From Bdellovibrionales bacterium (GTDB taxonomy: Bacteria > Bdellovibrionota > Bdellovibrionia > Bdellovibrionales > UBA1609), in NCBI GenBank assembly GCA_015163875.1, contig JAAOIH010000008.1, positions 1 through 57,675 of the forward strand: 57,675 nucleotides of DNA. The letters run 5' to 3'. This document shows positions 16,919 through 24,970 of this stretch, in pieces (the stretch's first letter is position 1; each line of letters opens with the position of its first letter). The notes under the pieces were generated by a model that was given only the letters and a program-made list of their open reading frames with translations, was not told the origin of the DNA and made no database searches. A program made the translations under genes and the position numbers.

Positions 16919-17524
16919 TTAATAAAAATAATTCCAGTCCATAGTAACTCTAGAACCTTTTGTTTTGTTTTCTACATCTGCTTTAGTAAATTTTCTAACA
17001 TAATTTGTGTACTCTAGCCCCATCATCATATTTTTACTTATTGAAAAGCGTTTTCCTACAGCATATTTTAATGTTTTAGTATCTTGCTCTGACTTGTCTA
17101 TGCCAAATCCTAAGCCAACATAAAAATTGTTATAAGTATTTTTATATTTAGATAGCTTTCCTTTAAAAATACGCATTGTACTTATGTTAAATAAATATTT
17201 TGTCCCTACTTCTAGCCCATAAGATTTATCTTCGCCATCTTTGTTATAGTTTAACAAAAAAGATACATCATATTTTTTTTTAAAAATAACACCTTTTCCT
17301 AATTTAATTTGGTACGAAGTTGTTTTTTCTGTACCTACTTCTTTTTTAGAAAAATTTAGTGCAGTACCAACTGTTAAATAATGTTGGTTATTATGATGAA
17401 ACCTGTGGTGCCAAGATTTTTTGTGACTTTTAGATCTGTATCTATGATTTTTCTTTTTTCCCTTGTAGTGTCCTGCCTGTACAGAAAGTGGCAAAACAAA
17501 TAGCAATGCAATTAATAGTTTCAT
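16919..17524 (-). CDS. Small outer-membrane beta-barrel protein (paralogue)
   Basis: 201 residues beginning 'MKLLIALLFVLPLSVQAGHY'. The signal peptide is cut after 'VQA'. The mature N-terminus is extremely rich in His, Lys and Arg (about residues 20-48, including 'KKKNHRYRSKSHKK' and 'WHHRFHH'), which is unusual and might bind metal or anionic lipid. Beta-strand-like segments follow ('YVGLGFGID', 'MMGLEYTNYVR'), and the C-terminus 'MDWNYFY' ends in Phe-Tyr, fitting an outer-membrane barrel. An AGGAGG Shine-Dalgarno is 6 bases before the ATG. It precedes its paralogue by 35 bases, suggesting cotranscription. Confidence 0.8.
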   Translation of the reverse strand: MKLLIALLFVLPLSVQAGHYKGKKKNHRYRSKSHKKSWHHRFHHNNQHYLTVGTALNFSKKEVGTEKTTSYQIKLGKGVIFKKKYDVSFLLNYNKDGEDKSYGLEVGTKYLFNISTMRIFKGKLSKYKNTYNNFYVGLGFGIDKSEQDTKTLKYAVGKRFSISKNMMMGLEYTNYVRKFTKADVENKTKGSRVTMDWNYFY

Positions 17525-17616
17525 AAAAAGCCTCCTATAGCTTTGTTTATTTTCAAGTAAAGTGTCTATAAATTGGATAAATAGGTCAATACCTTTGTAT
17601 TAACTAATTGCGTTAT

Positions 17617-18261
17617 TTATATCTTAAAAATTTGTCTAATTCCGCCTCCAACTTCTTTTAAAATAAATTGTTGTTGAGATATTTTTGAATCTTCTTTGTC
17701 ATGGCTTATCATAAGAACTGGAATATTCCACTCTTTGCTACAGATTTTAATTAAGTCTCTAGACTCTTGCCTTAATTCTGAATCTAAGGAAGAAAATGCT
17801 TCGTCTAAAAAAAGAATTTTTGGCCTAGTTATTAAAGCTCTTGCTAGTGCAATTCTTTGAGCTTCACCTCCAGATAATAAGCCTACTTTTTTTAAAAAAA
17901 ATTTATCTAAATGAAAAGTTTTATTTAAAAAATCAAAATTTTTTCCTTTTAAAGAAGCTCCCCTAGCTTGTGCTGCAAATTTAATATTTTCCAAACCACT
18001 CATGTGAGGAAACAAACATAGGTTTTGAAAAACTACTCCTATGTGCCTGTTAGCTGTGCTTTGTTTAGCTAAATCTTTTTTTTTAAATAACCATTGAAAA
18101 CTAGATAATGGCTCTAGTCCTAATAATATATTTAATAAAGTTGTTTTGCCAGATCCAGAAACACCTTTAATCAAGCTAATTCCTGTGTCTGGAAGTTCCC
18201 AGTAAGGAATATCTAATGAAAATTGGTCTCTAGAAAAAAGTAAATTTTTTATTACAGACAA
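17617..18261 (-). CDS. Solo ABC transporter ATPase
   Basis: 214 residues, a single nucleotide-binding domain. Walker A 'GVSGSGKTT' (about 35-43), Q-loop 'VVFQNLCLF', signature 'LLSGGEAQRIALARAL', Walker B 'ILFLDEAFSSLD' and the switch His in 'ISHDKED' are all present, so it should hydrolyse ATP. No permease or binding protein gene is adjacent; the neighbours are beta-barrel genes. It most resembles ATPases of uptake importers or LolD-like exporters, but the partner cannot be told. The only plausible start is a TTG with no clear Shine-Dalgarno, 20 bases after the upstream gene, so translation may be coupled to it. Confidence 0.85.
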   Translation of the reverse strand: MSVIKNLLFSRDQFSLDIPYWELPDTGISLIKGVSGSGKTTLLNILLGLEPLSSFQWLFKKKDLAKQSTANRHIGVVFQNLCLFPHMSGLENIKFAAQARGASLKGKNFDFLNKTFHLDKFFLKKVGLLSGGEAQRIALARALITRPKILFLDEAFSSLDSELRQESRDLIKICSKEWNIPVLMISHDKEDSKISQQQFILKEVGGGIRQIFKI

Positions 18262-18281
18262 TTTATTACAACTAATTGTAT

Positions 18282-18806
18282 TTAAAAATAGTAGCGAAAA
18301 TGAAAGTTTGTTTTAATTGAATATTTTTTAGGTGAGTTTTTTGGTTTAATAGCTATATGACTATAAAATATTTCTGGATTGATTGCTAAGCGACTAGTTA
18401 AAAAATATTTAAATCCAGACCCAGCATTAACTATAAAAAATGTTTTTTTATTTTCTGGCAAAGAATATGATCCGCCGGCTAAAATATAAGGAATAAATCT
18501 TTTTCCTCGTCTATTTTCTATAATATTAAGGTGAATATTTAATCCTAACAACAAATCTTTTAGCTTTAATTTTTTAGATTCTTGCAGGGCTTTAAATGAT
18601 ATATGTGGCTGAACTTCAAAGTTTCCCATATTATAAGCATAGGCAATTCCAAAAGACCCCTCTATATCTGCTTTACTGTAATTAAAAGATTGAGTATTTA
18701 AAACAACTGCATGTCTTCTTTTAAAGTTAGATGTTCTTCTTCGTTTTGCAAAAGATAAGCTTGGAGCTAAAAAAATTAATATTAATAATGCACTTAAAAT
18801 TTTCAT
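18282..18806 (-). CDS. Small outer-membrane beta-barrel protein
   Basis: 174 residues. Signal peptide 'MKILSALLILIFLAPSLSFA' followed by basic 'KRRRTSNFKRRH'. The body has amphipathic strands ('VQPHISFKAL', 'LLGLNIHLNI', 'FIPYILAGGSYSL', 'LAINPEIFYSHIA') and the C-terminus 'FHFRYYF' ends in the aromatic residue expected for a barrel. It shares the basic post-signal segment with the two barrels downstream but is more diverged. An AGAGGTG Shine-Dalgarno is present. The gene is 78 bases after the GYF/TPR gene and 20 bases before the ABC ATPase. Confidence 0.75.
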   Translation of the reverse strand: MKILSALLILIFLAPSLSFAKRRRTSNFKRRHAVVLNTQSFNYSKADIEGSFGIAYAYNMGNFEVQPHISFKALQESKKLKLKDLLLGLNIHLNIIENRRGKRFIPYILAGGSYSLPENKKTFFIVNAGSGFKYFLTSRLAINPEIFYSHIAIKPKNSPKKYSIKTNFHFRYYF

Positions 18807-18884
18807 AAAACACCTCTTTAAAATTAAATTTTATCTATACTGTTAATAATACAAACACATAAAACAAAGTCAATTTTTTAAATA

Positions 18885-20717
18885 TTAAAATAAACCGTAA
18901 TCATAGGCCTTATTTTTAAAAAAAAGTCTTATTTTATTTGCCTCTTTTTTTAAGCCCCTGTTTTGATATAATTTCATTCTATGAAACAGGGCAAACAATG
19001 AATATTTATTAATATTTAACAAATCCATTACCCTGTTTTTTATGCATTTTTTATTTTGCTTTTCTATGCAGTATCGCAACTCTAAATTTAAAAGTAGTAA
19101 AGATTTTCTGGCATTTGGACTTTCTGTTAAATGTGCTAATTTTATTATATATTTATCCATTAACTTTTCTTGTTTATAAATATAGGCTAAAACAGATCCA
19201 ACAATTATATCTTTAGATCTGTCTAAAGATTTTATCAAAACTCTCCAGTTTTTCTTTTTTTGGTTTCCGCTAGATAGACAAAAAACTTTTAGCGCACTAG
19301 AAATTAATTTATCAGAAGATGCAAGTGTGATTTTTTCACAATAAGAATTTAAATTATCCCAAGACCACAGGTGTGAATAAATAAATAAATTTACTTTTAC
19401 ATGCTGCTCTAAATAAGGGTCTTGATCTAAAATATATGCTATGTCTTTTTTGCTAGGTTTGTACCCAGATAAATGCTTAATGTAAACTTTAATCATGCTT
19501 AGTTTTTGTTTGTAATAAAAACTATTTTTAAAAATATCTATTGTCTGGTTTGCTTTATCTAGCCAATTTGATTCTAATGTTTTTTTATACATTTTTATAT
19601 AAATAATAATGCTTAACATTTTAGCTTCTTTTGATCTTAATTGATTTAAAATATTTAAAGATGTTTTGTATTGGCCTGCTTGATAATGTGCACTAGCTGT
19701 ATTTAGCCAATCTTTAGTATTTTTATTAGTTATAGACTTTAAAATACTTAAAGCTTTTTTATTATTACCTGATGACAAATAACTTAAAATCAAAAATTGT
19801 TTTTTATTGGCCGAATTTTTTAAATAAGTGTTTGTAAGTTCTTTTACCTCAAAGCTGTCTTGGTCTACTAGTAATAATAATAAAGCGTAATTTTCATAGG
19901 CATTGCTAGAAATACTAAGCTTGTTGGCCTCGCTTAATGATATTGTTTGTTTGTACAAATTTAAGGATTCTTGAAACTGATTTGTGTTTAATAACTTTTG
20001 CGCTAATGCTAGGTTTAATTTTTGATTATTTTTTATTTGAAAATTTTTTCTTTGCCATAATAAAGCCAAAATAATAAAGAAAAAAACACAAATACCTATC
20101 CACCAAGGTTTGCTAAGTTTAAAAATTGCTAATTTTATTTTTTTATTTTTTTCAATATTGTAAAAAGATTGATTTTTAGTTTTTGTGTTATTTTTTGAGC
20201 TAGTTTTTGCGTTAATTTTTGTGTTAGCTTTTGTGCTAGTTTTTTCGTTAGCTTTTGTGCTGTGAAAAGAGTTTTTTTGTTTTTTTACATTTGTTTTTGT
20301 AGTTTTTTCTTCATCTTCTGGAAAAAAAATAACAGTCCCCTCTTCTTCTTCGTCTGAGTCGGTGGATTTAACTATTTTAGTTTGCTCCATTACTACATTT
20401 GGAACTGTGAGAGTGTTACTATCAAATTCTAAGGATGTGCCTGTGTTGTCGCCTTCGTTTATATATGTCGAGGTTACAAAAGATGCAGTTAAGCTATGGG
20501 TAAGGTCTTCAATATTATTATCGTCAATATTTAAATCGGTAATTTTACTGCATATTTCTAAAAAATTAGGGTGGGCGCTAATGCGAGTCCATCTTTGACT
20601 GTGTACTAAAATTTCGTGTATAGGTAAAAATCGTTTTTCTAACAAATTTCTTACTACTTCTTCGGCAGTATATGGACCTAAAATTCTACCAGATGTATTT
20701 ACTAAAATATTTTTCAT
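18885..20717 (-). CDS. GYF-like domain, membrane-anchored TPR protein
   Basis: 610 residues. Residues 1-60 ('GRILGPYTAEEVVRNLL', 'SQRWTRISAHPNFLEI') fit the bacterial GYF_2-type domain, a peptide-binding fold. An acidic stretch near 125-140 and a Lys/Thr/Asn tetrapeptide-repeat linker follow, then one transmembrane helix (about 205-222, 'WWIGICVFFFIILALLW'). A long helical region has TPR-like pairs ('AQKLLNTNQFQESLNLYKQ', 'ASAHYQAGQYKTSLNILNQL'). The likely topology is GYF inside and TPRs in the periplasm. It starts 31 bases after mlaD, so it probably belongs to the MCE operon. Its role there is unknown; a scaffold or assembly factor is possible. Confidence 0.75.
   Translation of the reverse strand: MKNILVNTSGRILGPYTAEEVVRNLLEKRFLPIHEILVHSQRWTRISAHPNFLEICSKITDLNIDDNNIEDLTHSLTASFVTSTYINEGDNTGTSLEFDSNTLTVPNVVMEQTKIVKSTDSDEEEEGTVIFFPEDEEKTTKTNVKKQKNSFHSTKANEKTSTKANTKINAKTSSKNNTKTKNQSFYNIEKNKKIKLAIFKLSKPWWIGICVFFFIILALLWQRKNFQIKNNQKLNLALAQKLLNTNQFQESLNLYKQTISLSEANKLSISSNAYENYALLLLLVDQDSFEVKELTNTYLKNSANKKQFLILSYLSSGNNKKALSILKSITNKNTKDWLNTASAHYQAGQYKTSLNILNQLRSKEAKMLSIIIYIKMYKKTLESNWLDKANQTIDIFKNSFYYKQKLSMIKVYIKHLSGYKPSKKDIAYILDQDPYLEQHVKVNLFIYSHLWSWDNLNSYCEKITLASSDKLISSALKVFCLSSGNQKKKNWRVLIKSLDRSKDIIVGSVLAYIYKQEKLMDKYIIKLAHLTESPNARKSLLLLNLELRYCIEKQNKKCIKNRVMDLLNINKYSLFALFHRMKLYQNRGLKKEANKIRLFFKNKAYDYGLF
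20178..20261. repeat. 12-bp degenerate tandem repeat, seven units, in the GYF/TPR gene
   Basis: Seven consecutive 12-base units related to AGCTTTTGTGCT run from 20178 to 20261. On the coding strand they give seven tetrapeptides of the type STKA/NTKI/NAKT between the GYF-like domain and the transmembrane helix. Confidence 0.9.
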
Positions 20718-20748
20718 GCTTGCCTAATTATTAACTGTATAAATATTT

Positions 20749-22116
20749 TTATCTTAAAAATCTTAATAAGCTTAAATCGTTGCTATCAATAAATATGCCT
20801 AATCCCATAAAATAATTAGATTCTTGGCCTGTTTGTTTAAATGCATTTTCTCGCCCTCCATAAATATACAAACTTTTTAATGGAGTATATTTAAGAGTTG
20901 TTTTTAAATTTAATTCTTTAAAATTAAAAGCCTGAACAGAAAGTTTAAAAGATTCAACAGGGTGATAATCAATTGCAAATCCTCCTGCGCTTTCTATTAA
21001 TCCACCTCTAAAAGTAAAATCAGAATAAGTTTTAGCAAGCAGGGCATTAAATTTTAAACTGTCTAATGTTTTATATTCTGTTTGTGTAGAAGACTTGTCG
21101 TCTTCTTCTATCCTTGTAGTAGTTTTTTTTGTTGTGCCAAATGGGCTATTTACTACTGCCAATTCGTAATATCTGCTTGCACCTGGCTGTAGCTTAACTC
21201 CAATAAAAGATTTAAAAGCCTTGTGCCCAGATAAATATTCTGAATGAAAGTCTACTTCTGTTTTTAGCTCTCCAACCCCTCCTAATAAACTACTTACTTT
21301 TTCTAATGCAGAATTAACTTTATTAATAGTTTCGTCGTCGTTTAATAATTTTCCAATAGTCCCCTCGCCTCTGTCTACTTTTTCTACTATGTTATTAATA
21401 GATTCTAAAGAATTAGAAAATTTTAACAATCCATCTTTTAGTTGACCCCAGTCTCCACCATCTTTTTCGGTTTCAAAAAATTTTCTAAGTTGTTCAGATA
21501 TATAATGAAGATTATTAACGGTGCTTCCAATTTTGCCTTGATTTGTTTCTGTAACTGTTAATAAAGTTTTTGTTAATAAGTTAATATTTTGTATGATTTG
21601 TTTAATTAAAGGATTTGAGTAATCGTCTCCTATAATTGCTTTTTCAAAACTAGTGGCTAATTTTTGTATTGATTGCGAAACATCTCCGACTTTATTTAAA
21701 AAATCAGAAATAGATCCTCTAACTTTAACTCTTTTTATTTCAGAGCCTGGTTTAAGAAAGTTTTTTTTATCTTTTCCTAAAATTAAACCTACATACTTAG
21801 CACCTAAAATTCCTTTTGCTCTAATTTCTACATAACTATCTATTGGAATTTTTGTTTCGCCCTGAATTAATAAATTTAACTTTGCCTTTCCGCCACTTAA
21901 GCCTATCGAAGAAACATGACCAACTGGAACTCCAGAAATTTTTACATAACTATTGCCAATAATTCCTGTTGCATCTTCAATTAAAAACCAGTGTGCATTT
22001 CCAGACGAAGTAGAATATCCACCTCCCGCAATTTTAATAGAAAATAATGCGAGTATAGATAAAAAAATAATAATGCTAGCGCCGACTTTAAATTCTTTTG
22101 ATTTAATTTTTTCCAT
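20749..22116 (-). CDS. mlaD: MlaD-like MCE protein with C-terminal beta-rich domain
   Basis: The substrate-binding part of an Mla/MCE lipid transporter, held in the inner membrane and projecting into the periplasm. An N-terminal anchor ('VGASIIIFLSILALFSI') leads into the MCE domain (about 40-115: 'DATGIIGNSYVKISGVPVG', 'YVEIRAKGILGAKYVGL'). A long helical segment of about 170 residues follows. The last 140 residues form a beta-rich domain with 'FTFRGGLIESAGGFAIDYHP', as seen in deltaproteobacterial MlaD homologues and looking like porin-type strands. At 455 residues it is far longer than E. coli MlaD (about 180). It overlaps mlaF by 14 bases. Confidence 0.9.
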   Translation of the reverse strand: MEKIKSKEFKVGASIIIFLSILALFSIKIAGGGYSTSSGNAHWFLIEDATGIIGNSYVKISGVPVGHVSSIGLSGGKAKLNLLIQGETKIPIDSYVEIRAKGILGAKYVGLILGKDKKNFLKPGSEIKRVKVRGSISDFLNKVGDVSQSIQKLATSFEKAIIGDDYSNPLIKQIIQNINLLTKTLLTVTETNQGKIGSTVNNLHYISEQLRKFFETEKDGGDWGQLKDGLLKFSNSLESINNIVEKVDRGEGTIGKLLNDDETINKVNSALEKVSSLLGGVGELKTEVDFHSEYLSGHKAFKSFIGVKLQPGASRYYELAVVNSPFGTTKKTTTRIEEDDKSSTQTEYKTLDSLKFNALLAKTYSDFTFRGGLIESAGGFAIDYHPVESFKLSVQAFNFKELNLKTTLKYTPLKSLYIYGGRENAFKQTGQESNYFMGLGIFIDSNDLSLLRFLR

Positions 22117-22873
22117 ATTTGTTTAACCCCTGCTCTCTAAAAGTTGCAACTAAATTATCTGATGATTTTAAAAATTCAGAAACAGACCCCTCAAATAACA
22201 CTGCGCCTGCATTTAACATTACAATATGATCAGCAAAATGCAAAGCCGATGGTAGGTCATGGGTTACGACCAAAGTAGAGGAAGACCTTCTTTTGTGAGT
22301 TGTCAAAATTAATTCGTCTACTTTTTGCTTTAACACTGGGTCTAATCCAGTTGTTGGTTCGTCATAAATTAAAATTTTTGGCTCTAAAACCAAGGCTCTT
22401 GCAAGTGCTACTCTTCTTTTCATTCCTCCGCTTAATGCTTCTGGAAATTTATTAAAATGCTCTTCGTTTAAGCCAGATAATTTTAATTTTTCAGAACCAA
22501 TTGCTTTTCTTTTATCTTCTGACATAGATCTTTTATGTTCTTTTAAAGGAAAGCAAACATTTTCTAAAACTGTTTGATCGTCAAACAAAGCGGAGTCTTG
22601 AAACACAACTCCTAGATTTTTTCTAAATGCATTTAGCTCGGCAGGCTCCATATTGTGTAACTCTTTTCCTAAAACTCTAACTATTCCAGATGTTGCCCTG
22701 TCTAAGCCTAGAACTTGCCTTAAAAATACACTTTTACCAGTTCCGCTATATCCAATAATTGCTGTAAATTTATTTTTTGGAATACTTAAGCTTAAAGAAT
22801 TTAAAACAAAATCTCCATCTTTTGTAAATTGTTTTGATAACTTAATAGCTTCTATAATTGGTGTATTTGACAT
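22103..22873 (-). CDS. mlaF: MlaF-like ABC ATPase of the MCE lipid transporter
   Basis: 256 residues. It has Walker A 'GYSGTGKS', signature 'LSGGMKRRVALARAL', Walker B 'ILIYDEPTTGLDP' and switch His 'VVTHDLPS'. The 'YDEPTTGLDP' wording and 'GMKRR' are typical of MlaF. It couples ATP hydrolysis to phospholipid movement through the MlaE permease and MlaD. mlaE ends 2 bases before it and mlaD starts 14 bases inside its end, so the three are coupled. MlaB, the STAS partner of E. coli MlaF, is not seen here. Confidence 0.93.
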   Translation of the reverse strand: MSNTPIIEAIKLSKQFTKDGDFVLNSLSLSIPKNKFTAIIGYSGTGKSVFLRQVLGLDRATSGIVRVLGKELHNMEPAELNAFRKNLGVVFQDSALFDDQTVLENVCFPLKEHKRSMSEDKRKAIGSEKLKLSGLNEEHFNKFPEALSGGMKRRVALARALVLEPKILIYDEPTTGLDPVLKQKVDELILTTHKRRSSSTLVVTHDLPSALHFADHIVMLNAGAVLFEGSVSEFLKSSDNLVATFREQGLNKYGKN

Positions 22874-22875
22874 AG

Positions 22876-23631
22876 TTACCTTACAAGCTTAATTAAATTA
22901 GACAAAAAGAAATCCATAATAATAATAGTTACCATGCTATAAACAATTCCTAAATTAGTGCTGTCTCCAACTCCCTTTGCTCCGCCTTTTGCAAAGTATC
23001 CTTTGTAACAACAGATTAAAGAAAATGTTCCTCCAAAAATAAAAGATTTAAATAAGCCTTCATAAACATCGGACATTTTAAATATGTTTTGAATTTGTTG
23101 CCAAAATACTGCTGGGTCTAAAGAAAGTAATCCAATACAAATTACATAAGCTCCCATGATTGCAATTAAATCAAACACTGCACACAAAATAGGTAGTCCT
23201 AAAAAACCTGCAAGTACTCTTGGTGAAACTAAAAAATGTAATGGCCTAACTCCCATAACTTCTAAAGCGTCAATTTGTGTTGTTACTCTCATAGAGCCAA
23301 GCCTTGCGGCCATTGCCCCTCCCGCTCTTGCTGAAACTATTAAACCAGTAAGAACTGGGCCAAGTTCTCTGGCAACTCCAACTGCTACAAGAGGTCCGAC
23401 TAAATCTGCTGCATTAAAACGAATAAAACCTAAATACATTTGATGTGCTAAGGCCATTCCTGTAAAAATTCCGGTTAAAAGAATAATAGATAAAGATTGA
23501 TTTGCTACAAATTCAAAATGTTCAAAATAATTTTCTAAGCGAAAAGGTTTTACAAAAATATTAAGTATCGATTTTTTACAAAATTTAAAAAAAACACCCA
23601 TTTTAAAAACAAAATAAAATAAAGCAGACAT
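22876..23631 (-). CDS. mlaE: MlaE-like permease of the MCE lipid transporter
   Basis: 251 residues with five or so membrane segments. The family hallmarks are 'GIFTGMALAHQMY', 'VAVGVARELGPVLTGLIVSA', 'RAGGAMAARLGSMRVTTQID' and 'ALEVMGVRPLHFLVSPRV'. It forms the inner-membrane dimer through which lipids pass between MlaD and the membrane. An AGGAG Shine-Dalgarno lies about 9 bases before the ATG. It is preceded at 3 bases by a two-TM protein and followed by mlaF. Confidence 0.94.
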   Translation of the reverse strand: MSALFYFVFKMGVFFKFCKKSILNIFVKPFRLENYFEHFEFVANQSLSIILLTGIFTGMALAHQMYLGFIRFNAADLVGPLVAVGVARELGPVLTGLIVSARAGGAMAARLGSMRVTTQIDALEVMGVRPLHFLVSPRVLAGFLGLPILCAVFDLIAIMGAYVICIGLLSLDPAVFWQQIQNIFKMSDVYEGLFKSFIFGGTFSLICCYKGYFAKGGAKGVGDSTNLGIVYSMVTIIIMDFFLSNLIKLVR

Positions 23632-23634
23632 AGC

Positions 23635-24819
23635 TTATAGCTCCTGCTCTTTTTTTGCAGTTAGGTGATTTTGATTTGAGTCAACACTGCTTAAAGGTTT
23701 TTTGTCTAGGTCGTCAATTAAATTTTTTAAATCTTTAATGATAGATGAGTGTGCAGGTAGCTCTTGTAAAGAAATTAATTCTTCTTGGTCGTTTAATAAT
23801 GAAGTTTCTTTTTTTTGTTGTGACAAATTGCTTTTTGATGCTGATAAATTTTGATAAGAATTTTTTAGATTGTCTTTTGATGCTGGTAAATTTTGATGTG
23901 GGCTTTTTATATTGTCTTTTTTACTTTGTTTTTCTTCGTAAAAATCTTTAACTTTTAATTTATTTTTTTTATTTAAAAATAACTTAGGCAAAAGTACAAA
24001 AATACATGTAAATACAAAAAGTAGTTTAAAAAACATTGGCCAAAAATACATTTTAAAATTAGAGCTTAATAATAAAGAGCTTTTTTCTATTTTAGAAAAC
24101 ATTTGAATATTAAAATCAAAATTTTTGTAATTAAAATTTTGAGATTCTAGTAATCCTAATTGATTTTGTCTTGCAGCCCAAGATGACTTATTTTTTTTAG
24201 CTACATAAGAGTAATTAGAATGACTTATAATATCTGACGAAGAGTTTAATATGCTAAATGGCTCTGTAGATTTATTAATTGGCAGCCAAGAAATAAAGCT
24301 TAACTTTGGCAACACTGCCAAGGCCCACAAAAAAGAATTGCCCTCTTTGTATGGAGCAGCTAAAATAAAATACTGCTGGTTTAAAATTTTTATAGGAAAA
24401 ACACTAGCGGCTGCTGTTGTAGATTTTTTTATACTTTTTGATAAATATAAATTAGATTTTTTTAAAACTTTTTTTATAACTTTTTGATTAGAAAATTTAT
24501 AAGAGTTAGCAGTAAACCAAGAAAATTTGTTAAAGTTTTTTAAATTTAATACTGCTAAAAATTTAATGCTACTTTGTGACAAATCAGTAAAATTATTTTT
24601 TTTACTAACATTTTGTAATCCGGTTTTCATTTTTGCAAATCTTAACACCTGCCGTGTTAATATATAAAATTTTAAATTTATAGATGATTGCAAAGTTCTA
24701 GAAGAAAGCCTTCCAAAATTTTGTAGAGTATTTTTTTTAAATTGAAAGACAACAAAAATGCTAATCAAAAAACTTAGCAATCCTGCAAAAAAAAGCGTAT
24801 TTCTTAATTTTTTATTCAA
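23635..24819 (-). CDS. Two-TM protein heading the MCE operon, unknown function
   Basis: 394 residues. One transmembrane helix near the N-terminus (about 9-26, 'LFFAGLLSFLISIFVVF') and a second at about 256-280 ('MFFKLLFVFTCIFVLL') frame a periplasmic region of roughly 230 residues. A cytoplasmic tail of about 110 residues is charged and repetitive. The layout recalls membrane sensors with an extracytoplasmic ligand domain, but no kinase, HAMP or cyclase domain follows. It ends 3 bases before mlaE and is the first gene of the run, so it may regulate or assemble the MCE transporter. I recognise no family. Confidence 0.65.
   Translation of the reverse strand: MNKKLRNTLFFAGLLSFLISIFVVFQFKKNTLQNFGRLSSRTLQSSINLKFYILTRQVLRFAKMKTGLQNVSKKNNFTDLSQSSIKFLAVLNLKNFNKFSWFTANSYKFSNQKVIKKVLKKSNLYLSKSIKKSTTAAASVFPIKILNQQYFILAAPYKEGNSFLWALAVLPKLSFISWLPINKSTEPFSILNSSSDIISHSNYSYVAKKNKSSWAARQNQLGLLESQNFNYKNFDFNIQMFSKIEKSSLLLSSNFKMYFWPMFFKLLFVFTCIFVLLPKLFLNKKNKLKVKDFYEEKQSKKDNIKSPHQNLPASKDNLKNSYQNLSASKSNLSQQKKETSLLNDQEELISLQELPAHSSIIKDLKNLIDDLDKKPLSSVDSNQNHLTAKKEQEL
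23837..23920. repeat. 42-bp tandem duplication in the gene upstream of mlaE
   Basis: Two adjacent 42-base units (23837-23878 and 23879-23920) differ at a handful of positions. On the coding strand they give 14-residue repeats containing 'HQNLPASK' and 'YQNLSASK' in the cytoplasmic tail. Confidence 0.9.
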
Positions 24820-24970
24820 TTAAAAACCTCTAGACTTATGTTTTAGTTTATTATCAAATTGCTATTTCTTCCTTAATAGTAGAAGCTTTGAAAAGGGAAA
24901 ACAAATATTGAAAATATGTGTTGCGGTGAGTTAACCATAGGTTTAAACTAAAAATAAAAAGGAAAGCTGA

